A DNA stretch of 64,000 nt, taken from Populus alba (Eukaryota; Streptophyta; Magnoliopsida; Malpighiales; Salicaceae). Both the position numbers and the translations under genes were made by a program. Positions 24,601-35,600 of this stretch are shown here, one piece after another; within the stretch, counting starts at the first letter, position 1, and the number at the start of each line of letters is the position of its first letter. Below the pieces are notes generated by a model. It was not told the DNA's origin. It did no database searches and was given only the letters and a program-made list of their open reading frames with translations. The stretch spans positions 2,418,001 through 2,482,000 of the forward strand of contig NC_133295.1 of the NCBI RefSeq assembly GCF_005239225.2, read 5' to 3'.

Positions 24601-27600
24601 AAGGGCATTAAAAAGCAATATAAATTCATCTTGAACATTTAAGCAGGTTCCATATAAAAATGATTTAATTAGGAGATTAATTTTAGAAATAGGTCAATGG
24701 ATGAATGCAAGGTCACTTGTGCACTGAACCACAACAACATAATTCCCATAGTTAAAACCTGTTGAAATAAGAAATTTTTAACTGAATATGTCAGGTTTTG
24801 ACCTTTCTACTTGTATTATATTCCCTTCTGGACTGGGGCGGGAAAGAATATTGATAGTTCATGATATCAGCCCCACAAGTATAACTGTACATGCAAGAGA
24901 CAGTGAATAGACTTCAGTGAAAAGACATTTATAAATGTTTTGTGAGAAGGATGCAACCTTAACAATGCTGCAAGGGATACCATATGAAAAGACAATGACA
25001 GTAGATCGAAGAACACAACCCAGTCATGTGGTTTCTCAAAATGATAAGAGGATAATATTCAAAGAGACGGGTTCTTTGATATACACAACCAATCTACCTA
25101 TTACTGAAAGTGAGAAGCAAATGACTGCAACTGAAAACAAAACATTCACCTATACAGCATGAACCCTAGGACTTCACAGCAAGATCAAAATATATTTCTT
25201 ATATTGTTTCATTTGCATTTCTTTCATATATATTAGTGACATGAATATGGCTGAAATAATAGTCCTGCAATCCATCACCAATAAATGGATCTTCAGATTT
25301 GTAACAAGTGAAGCAGAGAAGCAGTTCTCATAAACTTAAGAAATCATTGACTTAACCCAGGAACTGGTAGTCATATATAAACCCTACTTTTGAAGCATAA
25401 ATAAAGCACATGTCTGAAAGTTTACAATTTCCACATGATAAAATATCAATTTGGAAAGATTATTCATACAGCATCCTCACATTTTTTTCCCACGAATTTA
25501 GAAAATATATGCAGTTACCTGTGCTCTTCAACAGCTCCATGTGAACTGGTGTCCGGGGAAGTCCTCCGCCTGTTGCTACCAACATTATTGTCTAGATGGG
25601 CTTGACGTGATTGAGATCTTCCCCTGTCATCTGACTCAACTCTCCCACTGCTCAAAGATTTCTTTTCCACATCAGGATAAGGTGCCTTTGTACCTTTGGA
25701 TTTAGCATCATTATAGTGATCACGATCCTCAGGAGATCTTTTCCTTCCCCTGCTATCTTTGTATCTGGCACTACAATCATCAATATGTGACCCATCATAG
25801 TCAAGATTACGGCCATGGTCTCTGTCACGGTCTCGTTCCCTATCTTGGTCCCGATTTCGATCCCAATCCCAATCATGATCTTGGTCACAATCACGATCCC
25901 GGTCTCGATCATGTTCTTGCTCCCGATCCCTATCACGATTACGATCATGGTCACGCTCTCTTTCACGGTCATGATCACGATCACGATCACTGTCTTGTGG
26001 CTTAGATTTCTTCCGAGCTTCTGAAGCATCCTTCTCATCCCTTAGGTGCTTCTCTTCAGACCTGTTGTTAACATAATCTCTTGCACCACGCTCATCTCTC
26101 TGTTTATCATCTCCATGCCTATTTTCCCTGTCCATGACCTCATGGTACTTGTCTCTATATCGATCATCCTTGTGCTTCACATCCTTTGGTTTTTCTTCCT
26201 TAACATCTTCCCTTGAGGATAATCGCTTTCCATTGGCGTCTCCAATATCATCATGATGCTTATCCCCATCAGCAGAATCATCTTTCTTTCTCCTAATTCG
26301 CCTATCAGACCGGTTCTCTGATTTAGGACTTCGCAATTGATCATTTGCTTCCACAAGACATAAATCAACAGGTAAGCTGGATGTTCAGAAAGAAGAGCCA
26401 AGATAAAATAAAAAAAATAAGGCAGATTAAATAAACATGACCATCATATCCCAACTGCAGGGAGTGTTCAGCCAGCTAAAGCAAAACAATAAGGCTGCTT
26501 GTGTGTAAAAAGGAAAAGGGGACTAGAAATAAATAAATAATCAATTATATACTACCATGAAAGCTTGAAAAATGGAAACAGGTAGCAAGCCCCAGAGTAG
26601 ACACATAGACAACATAATGTAAGAATTGATCATCTGCCTAGCAATATATCTCATCTAGACAATCTAAGTAATATTAAAATAAGTGACTGGATAAAGCCTT
26701 GCATTATAAAACCATCCAACACCCAGTGCAAGATTGTCAATAACATTCTCTTCATAATTAAAAAAAATAAAAAATAAAAATGGTTGCAATGACAGCTTCA
26801 CTAATATAATATATCCAACAAAATAGCAAAGAGATATAGCCCTATCATGTTCTCCTCCCAAAATTACTTTATTTCCAATCTAAACATCCTCTTTGAATAG
26901 AGGATAGGAAAGTCATTGCAACAAAACAACTTGTAAGGCAATTTGAAACGCATGTGAAGAGTACCGTGACATTGCAATGCCAGGTTATATTGGCAAACAG
27001 ATTTATACAGGAAACAATGTCAAAATACAGGAAAATTTCATATGGTTCCAAAATCTTAATAACTAAAATAAGATGATGCTGATAACAGGCGGAGAAATAT
27101 CATAAAGAACCAACAAAATCTTATAGTGTTACATTCAATAAACATGAGAACTTGTAATTGTTTAATGTACAGTACCAGAAAATCAAACAGAATACTTTGT
27201 TTATCTTGTCTCCAAGGTAACAACTTCAAATAAAAAGAATGTTTAAAAATGCTATGAATATGTGGTGGAGCATAATGGAGTGTGATAATCTAATAGAAGA
27301 ATGAAACAAGTACCAATCTTTCCTTCCATAACATTAAATTACACAATATTATGTTCTACCAAGCATTACATAAGGACACCAAGAGTGGATTGAAGACAAA
27401 TAACTCATAGGCCTCAAATTCAGATAAAAGTATGGAGCATTTACAAGAAAATACCCAGATTGGACAGATACATCTGAAGTACTTGGAATATAAATCAGAA
27501 AACCGAATTGAAGATCAACCACTAAATGTTCAATGGATTCATGGTCACCTATATCTAAGGTTACAATGAATTGAACGCGAAGTACTGACATACTTTCTCC

Positions 27601-28652
27601 CACTGTCAACTTTTTCTATCATAAATTAACTAGAAATCATCCACATAAGACATGAGCATGTCACTTTTTTATCACATGAGCGTCACTCAAATCCTTGCTA
27701 ATTTTTTAGTACATAAGAGTTAATTTTTAAATACATTTAAAATATCATAAACCAATTCCAGAAGATGATTAGAAATCATCTTCATCAACTAGTAGAATCT
27801 AAATCATTTTATCCTATTGAAGACACTTCAACAGACAAGACTCAAGAAATAAAGGTGATTCAACAAGCACGAGAAAAAATTCAACAAAGAAACGAAACCT
27901 TGAGGCTAAGAATTATTGAATGGAGCACTCCAAGGCCCAAAAAAACCCCTAAATTTTCCCTTATTTACTTGAAAAGACAATTTCTTTCAACAATTAATAT
28001 CAATGATAAGAAAACGTACCTCTAACAATTCAAAAAAGCATTCAAATGGTAAAACAAACAGCAAACAAAATCAACACACAAATTCACAAACATCCACATT
28101 TAAAGAACACATTGCAACCATTACAAACCAATCCATTGTTACCTTACCAGTTTTTTCAGTAATTTGTTTTCCTTCACGCGAATACTCTTCAACCTCACTC
28201 CTACCCTCCATTCCTTTCTTCTCCTTCTCCCTTACCCTCTCCCTTTCCCTCTCCTCCTTTCTACTACTCTCCCTATGCCTTCCCTCACTCTTCTTCTCCA
28301 CATTCTCATCCCTCCTCTTACTCTTCAATTTCTCCTCTCCCCCTTTCTCCTTCCCCTTCTTCTCCCCCCTCTCCTCCTTTCCACCATTCCACCTATCATT
28401 ACTTTCCTCTGCTCTCTCTTTTCTCCTCTTTGACGAAGAGGAAGAATATTCCTCTACATATTCCCCATTTAAAGATTCCTTATTCTCCTTCAAATCTAAC
28501 TTCCTCTTCTCGCTCGAAACCCTAACACTGCTATTATTACTAACACTCTCCTCTTTTGCCGCCTTCTTCTCTTTCAAGCTCGAATCTTTCTCCGAATCTG
28601 AATACTCTCTCGGGCTATGCTTGCTCGATTTGTGTCGAGAGCTTCTCGGCAT
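21674..28652 (-). CDS. At5g53440-like charged low-complexity protein ('CCCH 13-like')
   Basis: Five exons on the minus strand: 28652-28148, 26347-25519, 24546-23178, 23087-23004 and 22324-21674. They join in frame to 1145 aa. The start MPRSSRHKSSKH matches a plant family represented by Arabidopsis At5g53440, often labelled 'zinc finger CCCH domain-containing protein 13-like'. Exon 1 is Lys/Glu/Ser-rich. Exon 2 holds a long Arg-Asp/Arg-Glu dipeptide tract (~residues 285-355). Exon 3 carries HFKAEDLKYRDAV, a Ser/Arg-rich stretch and a Gly/Pro/Met-rich region (~640-740). Exon 5 begins RAIEYYKKQRVGL and ends in an acidic tail. No Cys-Cys-Cys-His zinc finger is visible. RD/RE/SR tracts are common in nuclear-speckle and RNA-processing proteins, so a nuclear RNA-related role is inferred only. 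Intron 1 is 1.8 kb. Confidence 0.9.
25780..26000 (-). repeat. Coding minisatellite for Arg-Asp dipeptides
   Basis: Imperfect hexanucleotide repeats of the type cgatca/cggtct (plus strand) encode alternating Arg/His and Asp/Glu residues in exon 2. Antisense frames across it (25787-26024 on the plus strand) are artefacts of the repeat. Confidence 0.85.
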
Positions 28653-30400
28653 CCTTATGAAATCCTCGACTTTCCAAAAACTTCAAATTGAAACCCTGGA
28701 AAAATTGATACACTCAATAGAAAATCGAAATTGAAAGGAAAACCCTAATGTTTCAAAACCATCGATTACCAATCTCTTATCGAATCTAAAACCAAACCCT
28801 AGTCTTCGACCTCTCGAATGCTCGTGGAGAAGTTACAAGCCCAAACTAGAATTGGACAGGAGAGGTTTTTATCGTAAATGAAGGCGCTGAGTGGGTAACG
28901 GGGACGACAGATCGTCGGCGGGATGGGGGTGCGAGAAAGGGATTGGAGTTTGTGAAAATTACGAGAGAACCAGGAGGACAGAGGGTGGGTATGGAGTTGG
29001 TTAGGGATAAATGTGGAATAATAGAGGTTTATGCCAATTTAAAGAGGAGAGCAAAACCGCATGTGTGTCGTGTTTTCAAACTTTTGAGGGATTTTTGGGT
29101 TTTGTTTGAAGAGAGGAGAACTTGGATTGAGATGATTTTATGCAAACTACATTCTAGTCCCTGTAGATGCTACTATTGTTTATTTTAGTTATTCTAGATT
29201 GACATTTTCTAATATATCTTATAATTTAAAATCCTAATAATCTTTTCAAATTCACTAGTTAGATGCGTTGAATGAGTGACTCGTTGAGGGACAAGTATTT
29301 ATATTTCTGTTTTAAAAAAGTTCCACGTGAGATAATTAACAAAAACTAGAGAGATTATCAAGTCCTCTTCTAATACTCACATAAAAATAGACCCACCATG
29401 ATAATTATTCAAGGATCTTATTTTTATGTGAATAAAAAAAACTGCATTGAAGTACTTAACGATAGCCATTTTTTAATTTCTTCAACTTTTTGATTGAGGT
29501 TTTTAAGTGTATAATTTAAATATTAGAAATAAAAAGAATTGTGAAATGTTAATTTTCTTCATTTACGTGTAAAAATGAGACTTTTCATGGATCTCACTTT
29601 TATTAGATATAAAATAAATGTATTGGGTGTATCTAATGATCTTTTCTTTTAAAAAAATTGAGTTTCGTTTATTTTTATTTTGAAATGTAGTTATAATTAT
29701 TTTTTAAAATATTTTAATCTATAAATGAGATAAATGATGGACAAGTGTTGGATGTTTGTGGACACTAGAAAAAGAAAGGAGAAGAAGAATAGAGGAAGAT
29801 AGTGTAGAGGATTACGGTGAAGATCATCTTTAAAGCTATTTTTATTTATAAATATATTAAAATAATTTTTAATTTTTAAATTTTTATAAAAAAATATAAT
29901 TAGTCTGCAGAGGCAAAATGTCTCAAAGGGTTGCATCCTCCATCCAAAACCTGGCTAACCCTGCTTCTAGCTTTGGTTAGATTAAAAAGAAATCAACTTA
30001 AAGTTCACCGTTTTGGTGGAGAACCGCTAAAAGAGAACGTTTTTGTTTTTTTTCTCTTCGTGGGAAGAAAAAACAAAATGTTCCATTTTTATAAAGATTC
30101 TTAATATTTAATTTTTTAAAAAACTATTTGCTTTGAGAATATAAAATTTGGCACTTAGATTGTCATATTCTCATGATCCAAGTTCTTCCACTAAACCAAT
30201 TTAACCCATTCAAAGTAGTCAGATTCAATTCTCTCTTCTTATCATCTTCTTCCAAAACTCCTTAGATTTTCTTCCAAAAATTATTAGTGGAATGTTTTGT
30301 TGCAAAAGTTGAGTTTTTATTTTGTGCAATTCTTTGTTGTTTTGAGATGTTTTAATCATCGATAATGAAAAAAAAAATAATACTTGATAATTACTCTAAT
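28653..30400. other. Promoter side of the minus-strand gene, then intergenic DNA
   Basis: The 5' leader and promoter of the minus-strand gene lie roughly in 28653-28950. The frame at 28943-29188 on the plus strand has no domain. The rest is AT-rich with no gene. Confidence 0.45.
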
Positions 30401-30910
30401 TTAAGGTTTGTTTTGAGTAAAATATTTTAAAAATATTTTATAGATTTTCCTGTATTTATTTTCTTGAAAATATTTTTTTATATTTATTTCGTATGTGATA
30501 TATTTTATAGGAAAATTGGTTAATATAAAATATTTTACAGCCAATTTTAAATTTAGTTTATTTACTTGAAAATATTTTCAATTTATAAAATTTCATAAAA
30601 TATTTTATAAATAATAATTTATTTACATTAAATATTATTTAACTATTTTAACCACTATTTCCATCTCTTCATCATCACCACAATTATTTTTGCCACGGCC
30701 ACCATCATCTCACTAATATCTCACCATTATCATGATTTTCTCACTATTATTTTTTTTTATCATTACAATTATCATTGAAAAATATTTACATTTAAAATAC
30801 TTAATGCAAAAATATTTTTCAAACCAAACATTAAAAGATAGTTTACATTTAAATTATTTTACAAAAAATATTTTATATGAAAAATATTTTTTTATCTATA
30901 TTTTCACGAA
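30400..30910. repeat. AT-rich dispersed repeat ('aaaatatttta' family)
   Basis: Dense repeats of tattttacaa/aaaatattt-type words. Similar stretches occur at 52260-52460, 56410-56700 and 63670-63960. No coding potential. Confidence 0.45.
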
Positions 30911-31645
30911 AGAAACGTACTCTTGGACATTTTAGCTAACAGAGAGTTTCTAAATTATGTGTGAAATAAATTACGGTATTTGTTGCTTGGCTAATGAAAC
31001 AAAAAGAAAAAACAATTCTAATGATGTCATGCAGCAACCATATTACCATTGTGGGAAGGAAAAAACACAAACGAATTTAGATAAGAAGGATTTGGTTAAA
31101 CATGATATGCGTGTCAAAAGCATATATTATAATGAAAAATATTTTTTTATTCAATTATAACAAAATAATTTCTTCTTATTCCATCAACCAATTTGTCTGT
31201 TGGTATAGTCTCTCTCTCTCTTTTTTTTTTTTTACGAGTTGAATAAAAAAAAATAATGTTCTTTCTCGTTTTCCCAAATTCCGATTTCTAGATTCAAGTT
31301 AAACAATATCATGTCTTTTAACAATTTCTTATCGTTTTTCCTTCTTTTCCTTTCTGATTTTACATCTTTATCTCTTTTTTGAATAATCTAAAATTAACGA
31401 TTATATAAGCTTCTAATAACTATAAGATTTATAAAACTTGAACTAATAATCTCTAAAAAAAATTTAAAATTTAATCAATTAAATTATAGTCTCCAACTCT
31501 TACTTTTTAACTGCCTATATTGATTGACCCCGATGATGCATGGAAAAAAAAAAATGCAGCAGCTTGAACGGCAGGGGTTTTTCCCATGGACAAGTACAAG
31601 GAGTCAGATAAGTAAAAGTCAAGGCAGGGGAATTCCAAGCCATTC

Positions 31646-31812
31646 AACAATTCATGAACATCATATTCGTTTTTCATGTGGGAGTTCATGCTCCCCTTTG
31701 TATACACTTTTTCCTATTCCTTACATTTTTTTCAACAATTCAAGAATAAGATATTCATTTACAAAGTAGAAGTACATGCTCTCTTCTTTGCATACTCCTC
31801 CTTACATTATTT
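31646..31812. repeat. Imperfect tandem duplication, about 85 bp
   Basis: Two adjacent units both begin caacaattca and contain 'catgctc..ctttg.ata' followed by 'ccttacat'. They are diverged, so the duplication is old. Short frames across them are not genes. Confidence 0.6.
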
Positions 31813-31996
31813 CTTTTACACACACGCTAACTTAAATATCGGAGGATCTTATATTTCATCCCGACTTATTTTTAATTAAACATTTAATGAATTAAGATCA
31901 AACTTAGTTACTCCATCAATTCAAGATTGTAGTTGTGAAGTCCAATCTAATCTTGAAGTTTATATGACTTCATCAACTCTAATTGTAGTAGCTCTT

Positions 31997-32023
31997 TTCT
32001 CTCTCTCTCTCTCTCTCTCTCTC
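31997..32023. repeat. (CT)n microsatellite
   Basis: Uninterrupted CT dinucleotide run in intergenic DNA. Confidence 0.9.
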
Positions 32024-32189
32024 CCCCTCAGTGTTATAAAATATGACATGGAGCAAATCTTTTTAATGGACTACTTTTATGTTTCGAATTCATCCTATTT
32101 TGAACTACTTAACTGATGAAGTCGTGAAAAAAAAAAACTTTATAAAAAATATGGTCCTTTTATGATTGTTTTCTAAGATGATGAATGTA

Positions 32190-32960
32190 GATTTTTTCTT
32201 TGGGCTTGATTTGGATTGTTTTCTGAAAATTAGTCTATCTGAAAACAGGAAACACTATGATGTTTAAGTTGGTAAATTTAAAAGGATAAAAATAATACAT
32301 AAGGGAAGAAAAATAAAATGAAGGTGTAAAGAGTATGTATTGAGGTATAATGATAAAAGAAAAATAGTTCGACTCAACTTGGATTAACATGATAAATTTA
32401 TATCCTGGGTAATAAGGGTCGAGCCAACCAAAGTTAACTCACTAGATCCACAACCTAGATTATAAGATTAGGATAGCCTGATAAAAAAAAAAAAAAAAAA
32501 TCTCAAAACTATTTTAAAAAAAAAATTATTGAATGATGAAAACTAAAAGGAAAATATGCAATAAAAACATGAATTTTTATTTTTTCAAGGGGGGAGAAAA
32601 GTGGAAGGAGAAAAAAAAAATTGTTAGCAACAAATCACACTACTCATGATCACATGCGCCACCTCATAATAAAGAGGATGTGACAACACATCTAACGACA
32701 CGACAAAAGATGGTTTTTGGCTAGTAGTTGGCGTCACATAAACAGCTCCCACTTATTGGTGCATATTTGCACACGTTAGCCACTTATTTATTTTTTATAT
32801 TTATTAAAATACAAAACTTTCTCTTAGCTAACTTCATTATATATATATATATACTAGTGTGAAAAGATTCAATTTATTGAATTTTACCTCTATAATATAT
32901 AATAATGGCTAATAAACCTTATGAAAACTCCAAACTACCCTCAATTGCTACTTTAAAGAT
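32190..32960. mobile_element. Dispersed repeat relic related to 43.5-45.0 kb
   Basis: It contains 'gactcaacttggattaac' and 'ctagatccacaacct' phrases like those near 43.8-43.9 kb. It ends in 'taataatggctaataaacct', resembling 'taataataactaataaatcc' at about 45002-45021. No open frames. It is probably a relic of a high-copy non-autonomous retroelement; the family name is unknown to me. Confidence 0.4.
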
Positions 32961-33589
32961 TTTTTATGTGACTATTATGTAAATAGTGCTCTAAGTATGG
33001 TTGATCAATGTTTTTCTAAGGGATTTTAGTTTTTTTTAATTATTATTATTATAGAAAAACTGTGCACCATCATCAACTATCCTGTGTCATTTTCTATCGG
33101 TCTAGTGCTCTTATTGAAGCTGTGCTTTCCAGTATTGCTATTTTCTTGGTTGCAGTATTGATGTTTTACAACGGGAAAAAAAAAAAACAGAAAAAAAAAA
33201 CAAAAAGAAGTAACCTTTGAAGTGGATTTTATATTCCATAAAGCTTCAACCACAGATTAACATCAAGCTTCCCAATTTTCTGCTAGTCTTGTACTCTTGT
33301 TGAAGCTGGCTGCGTTTGATTTCACCCCATAAAAGCACAATGCATATTCCTTCCTTAGATTAAAAAAAAATAAAGGAATGGTGATTAACTTTTAATAGGA
33401 TCAAAAGAGGTTTCATCAAGGAAAAGTAATGTAATTAGGACTCTTCTTGTTTTTCTTGAAAACAAAAATCCAAGGTTACATGAGAGAGTGATGCAATGAA
33501 AAAAAGAAAAAAAAAAAAGAAGAAAGAATGGGTGGGGGTGGTTTAAGAGGGCGTGATGACTGGTTTACTTGATAAAAAAAAAATGTCTA

Positions 33590-34330
33590 GATGTAAAGAA
33601 TTTTTTAGAATTATTATTAAATTCAAACCAAAAATCAATTTTAAAAATTTTAGAATCGATTTTTTATTTAATTCAAGTTTTAAATTAAATTATGTATAAG
33701 TTATTCTAATGTGACCAAATCAATTTCATAAATTTAAAGACAACCCGAATAAATGGTAAAAATATGTTGACTTGAAATAAATTCAAGATAATATTTTTTT
33801 AAAAAAAATATTGAGACGATGACATATTTGATTCGACCTGAGCTTGGTTGCTTAACCCGTCAAACTTGTGACCTTGATTATGGGCTCTACAAGGTTTAAT
33901 AAATCTATTTTTTTAAAACAATTTTTTATTAATTATATGGTAACAAAAAAAAAATGCTTACAAAATCAATTCCAAACCAAATACTAAGACATTTATTTTT
34001 ATATTTAATTAACTATTTATAGAAAATATTAATCATAGTTTTTTAAATCCGATTCAACTGTTAACCTAGAGCAAGTTTTGGATTCCAGATTAGTGGGTTA
34101 ATTCCGGATTAACTCGAGTCAACTTATATATTTATTTTATGGAAAAAAAAAATCAATAGGCTTTTACTGGATTTTCTCTAAGTTGACCAAGTTGTGTGTC
34201 AATTTAAGTTTTTTATCGGATTATACTAGATTTATTCTCCTTTTATTTTTATTAAAACTTGACCCGATCTAGGATTTGAGTCACCCTAGTTATGAGTCTG
34301 ATTAGATTTTAAAACAACGATATTAATTAA
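33590..34330. repeat. AT-rich dispersed repeat with 'gacc' phrases
   Basis: Phrases such as 'aacccgtcaaacttgtgacc' and 'ttgacccgatctaggatttg' recur in related form at 41790-41940 and 48905-49225. No coding potential. Confidence 0.4.
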
Positions 34331-35427
34331 ATTAATAAAAGTTCAAAATGGGAATAAGTATCAAAATATGTATATAATCATCAAGTTCAAAAAATCAACA
34401 AGAGTTAATAAATATCGCGAAATGTAGTAATCAACTTTATAAATAGAAAATAAATTTAAAAATCTAAAATTATTATTATAGCCATACAGTTAATAAAAAA
34501 TAAATATTTTTTAATTGAATTAAATATTTTGAAATATAGTTGGTGCTTGTGATTTTATATATAATTATTGATTTTTTTCAATCAATAAATGGAGCTTAAG
34601 CCCAAGATGCAAAGACCATTAACAAAGGTTGGGATCTTCAGCCCAATATGAAAGATTAAATAATATAAAGCTCAAATCCTTAACTAAACCCAATAGTTAA
34701 AGAAACTTTAATATCATTTTATTTTCACCCATCATTTAAACACTTTATTCTCCACGTGGTTATCAAATTGGACATAGAAAGTTGCAATGAAAAAAAAAAA
34801 AAGGATGAAATTGTCTATACTAAAAAACCAGCGTAAAAACACTTTTAAAAGTCATCATTAGCTAAAAAACCTTTTTTTTAAAAAAAAATAAAAATAAAAA
34901 TCTAGTCCTATGCTCATATTCCGTTAGAGAATCTTACATATCTTACTCTTTTTGGTTCCCTCGTCCAGTCCCTTCTTCTCACCGGACGTAATTTTAACTT
35001 AACCTTCCGTCGAAGCATAATGGAAAAACTCTTGTTCAATGGCGTCTCTTGTCACTGACTCACTGCAACGTGGAGAATCCTCCACCAAGACAGTAGTGCC
35101 CCTAGTGTATTTTTTGCCTCTAAAATGTCTCCCTCTCTTCCTCTTTTGGACTGGTTAAGATATTGCCCATGAAGATGGACTACGGCGGTGGCCGAAGATT
35201 CGAAACAGAAAATCATATACAAAGCGCCTGTACGTTGAAATATACCGTCGTCGGCAAATACACAAAAACACAAGGTTAGGAATATACCGTCGTCGGCAAA
35301 TAAATTAGTATATTTACGTTGAAATATTTAGAGCTAGCTTGAGAATACAGTGTGCTAGCTCCATTACAAGTCAAAACCAAGAGTATATTAAAAAAGCACC
35401 TCTTCTTCTGATCAATTGCCCTGACCA
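34331..35427. other. Intergenic DNA upstream of the broken B3 copy
   Basis: AT-rich to about 34900. The segment 35055-35170 resembles 38990-39130 (shared 'gtcactgcaacgt' and later 'tattgcc'). A 22-bp word containing 'ataccgtcgtcggcaaata' occurs twice (about 35240 and 35283). No gene. Confidence 0.4.
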
Positions 35428-35600
35428 ATGAAAAACTTCTGATCAAAGAGACTAAGCAAAACCGATATTCACAAGAGACTCTCGGTGCTAACAAGGTATC
35501 TTGAGTTTCTTCCATCTTTTACAGGAGGCTACGCGGTAGATTTTCAAGCTATAGATCGATGAAAGGGGCTGTGCTTTGACCTTCAAATGTTTCAAGCTTA
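35428..35600 (+). pseudogene. Broken 5' copy of the B3-domain gene
   Basis: It aligns to the first half of the intact B3 genes downstream: start ATG at 35428, then TDIHKRLSV, a YLEFLPSF block and AVDFQAID. In-frame stops occur at codon 5 and again near 35560, and homology ends around 35600 before an AT-rich repeat. The C-terminal half is absent. It is the leftmost member of the tandem array. Confidence 0.85.

Noticed and set aside
25787..26024. Plus-strand frames over the RD-repeat exon
   Set aside because: Antisense and frame-shifted readings of a hexanucleotide coding repeat.
28003..28734. 243-codon plus-strand Ser/Leu/Phe-rich frame
   Set aside because: Antisense of the Lys/Glu/Ser-rich exon 1 of the minus-strand gene, which has the conserved start MPRSSRHKSSKH.
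28943..29188. 81-codon plus-strand frame
   Set aside because: No domain; it lies in or near the promoter of the divergent gene and shows no splice partner.
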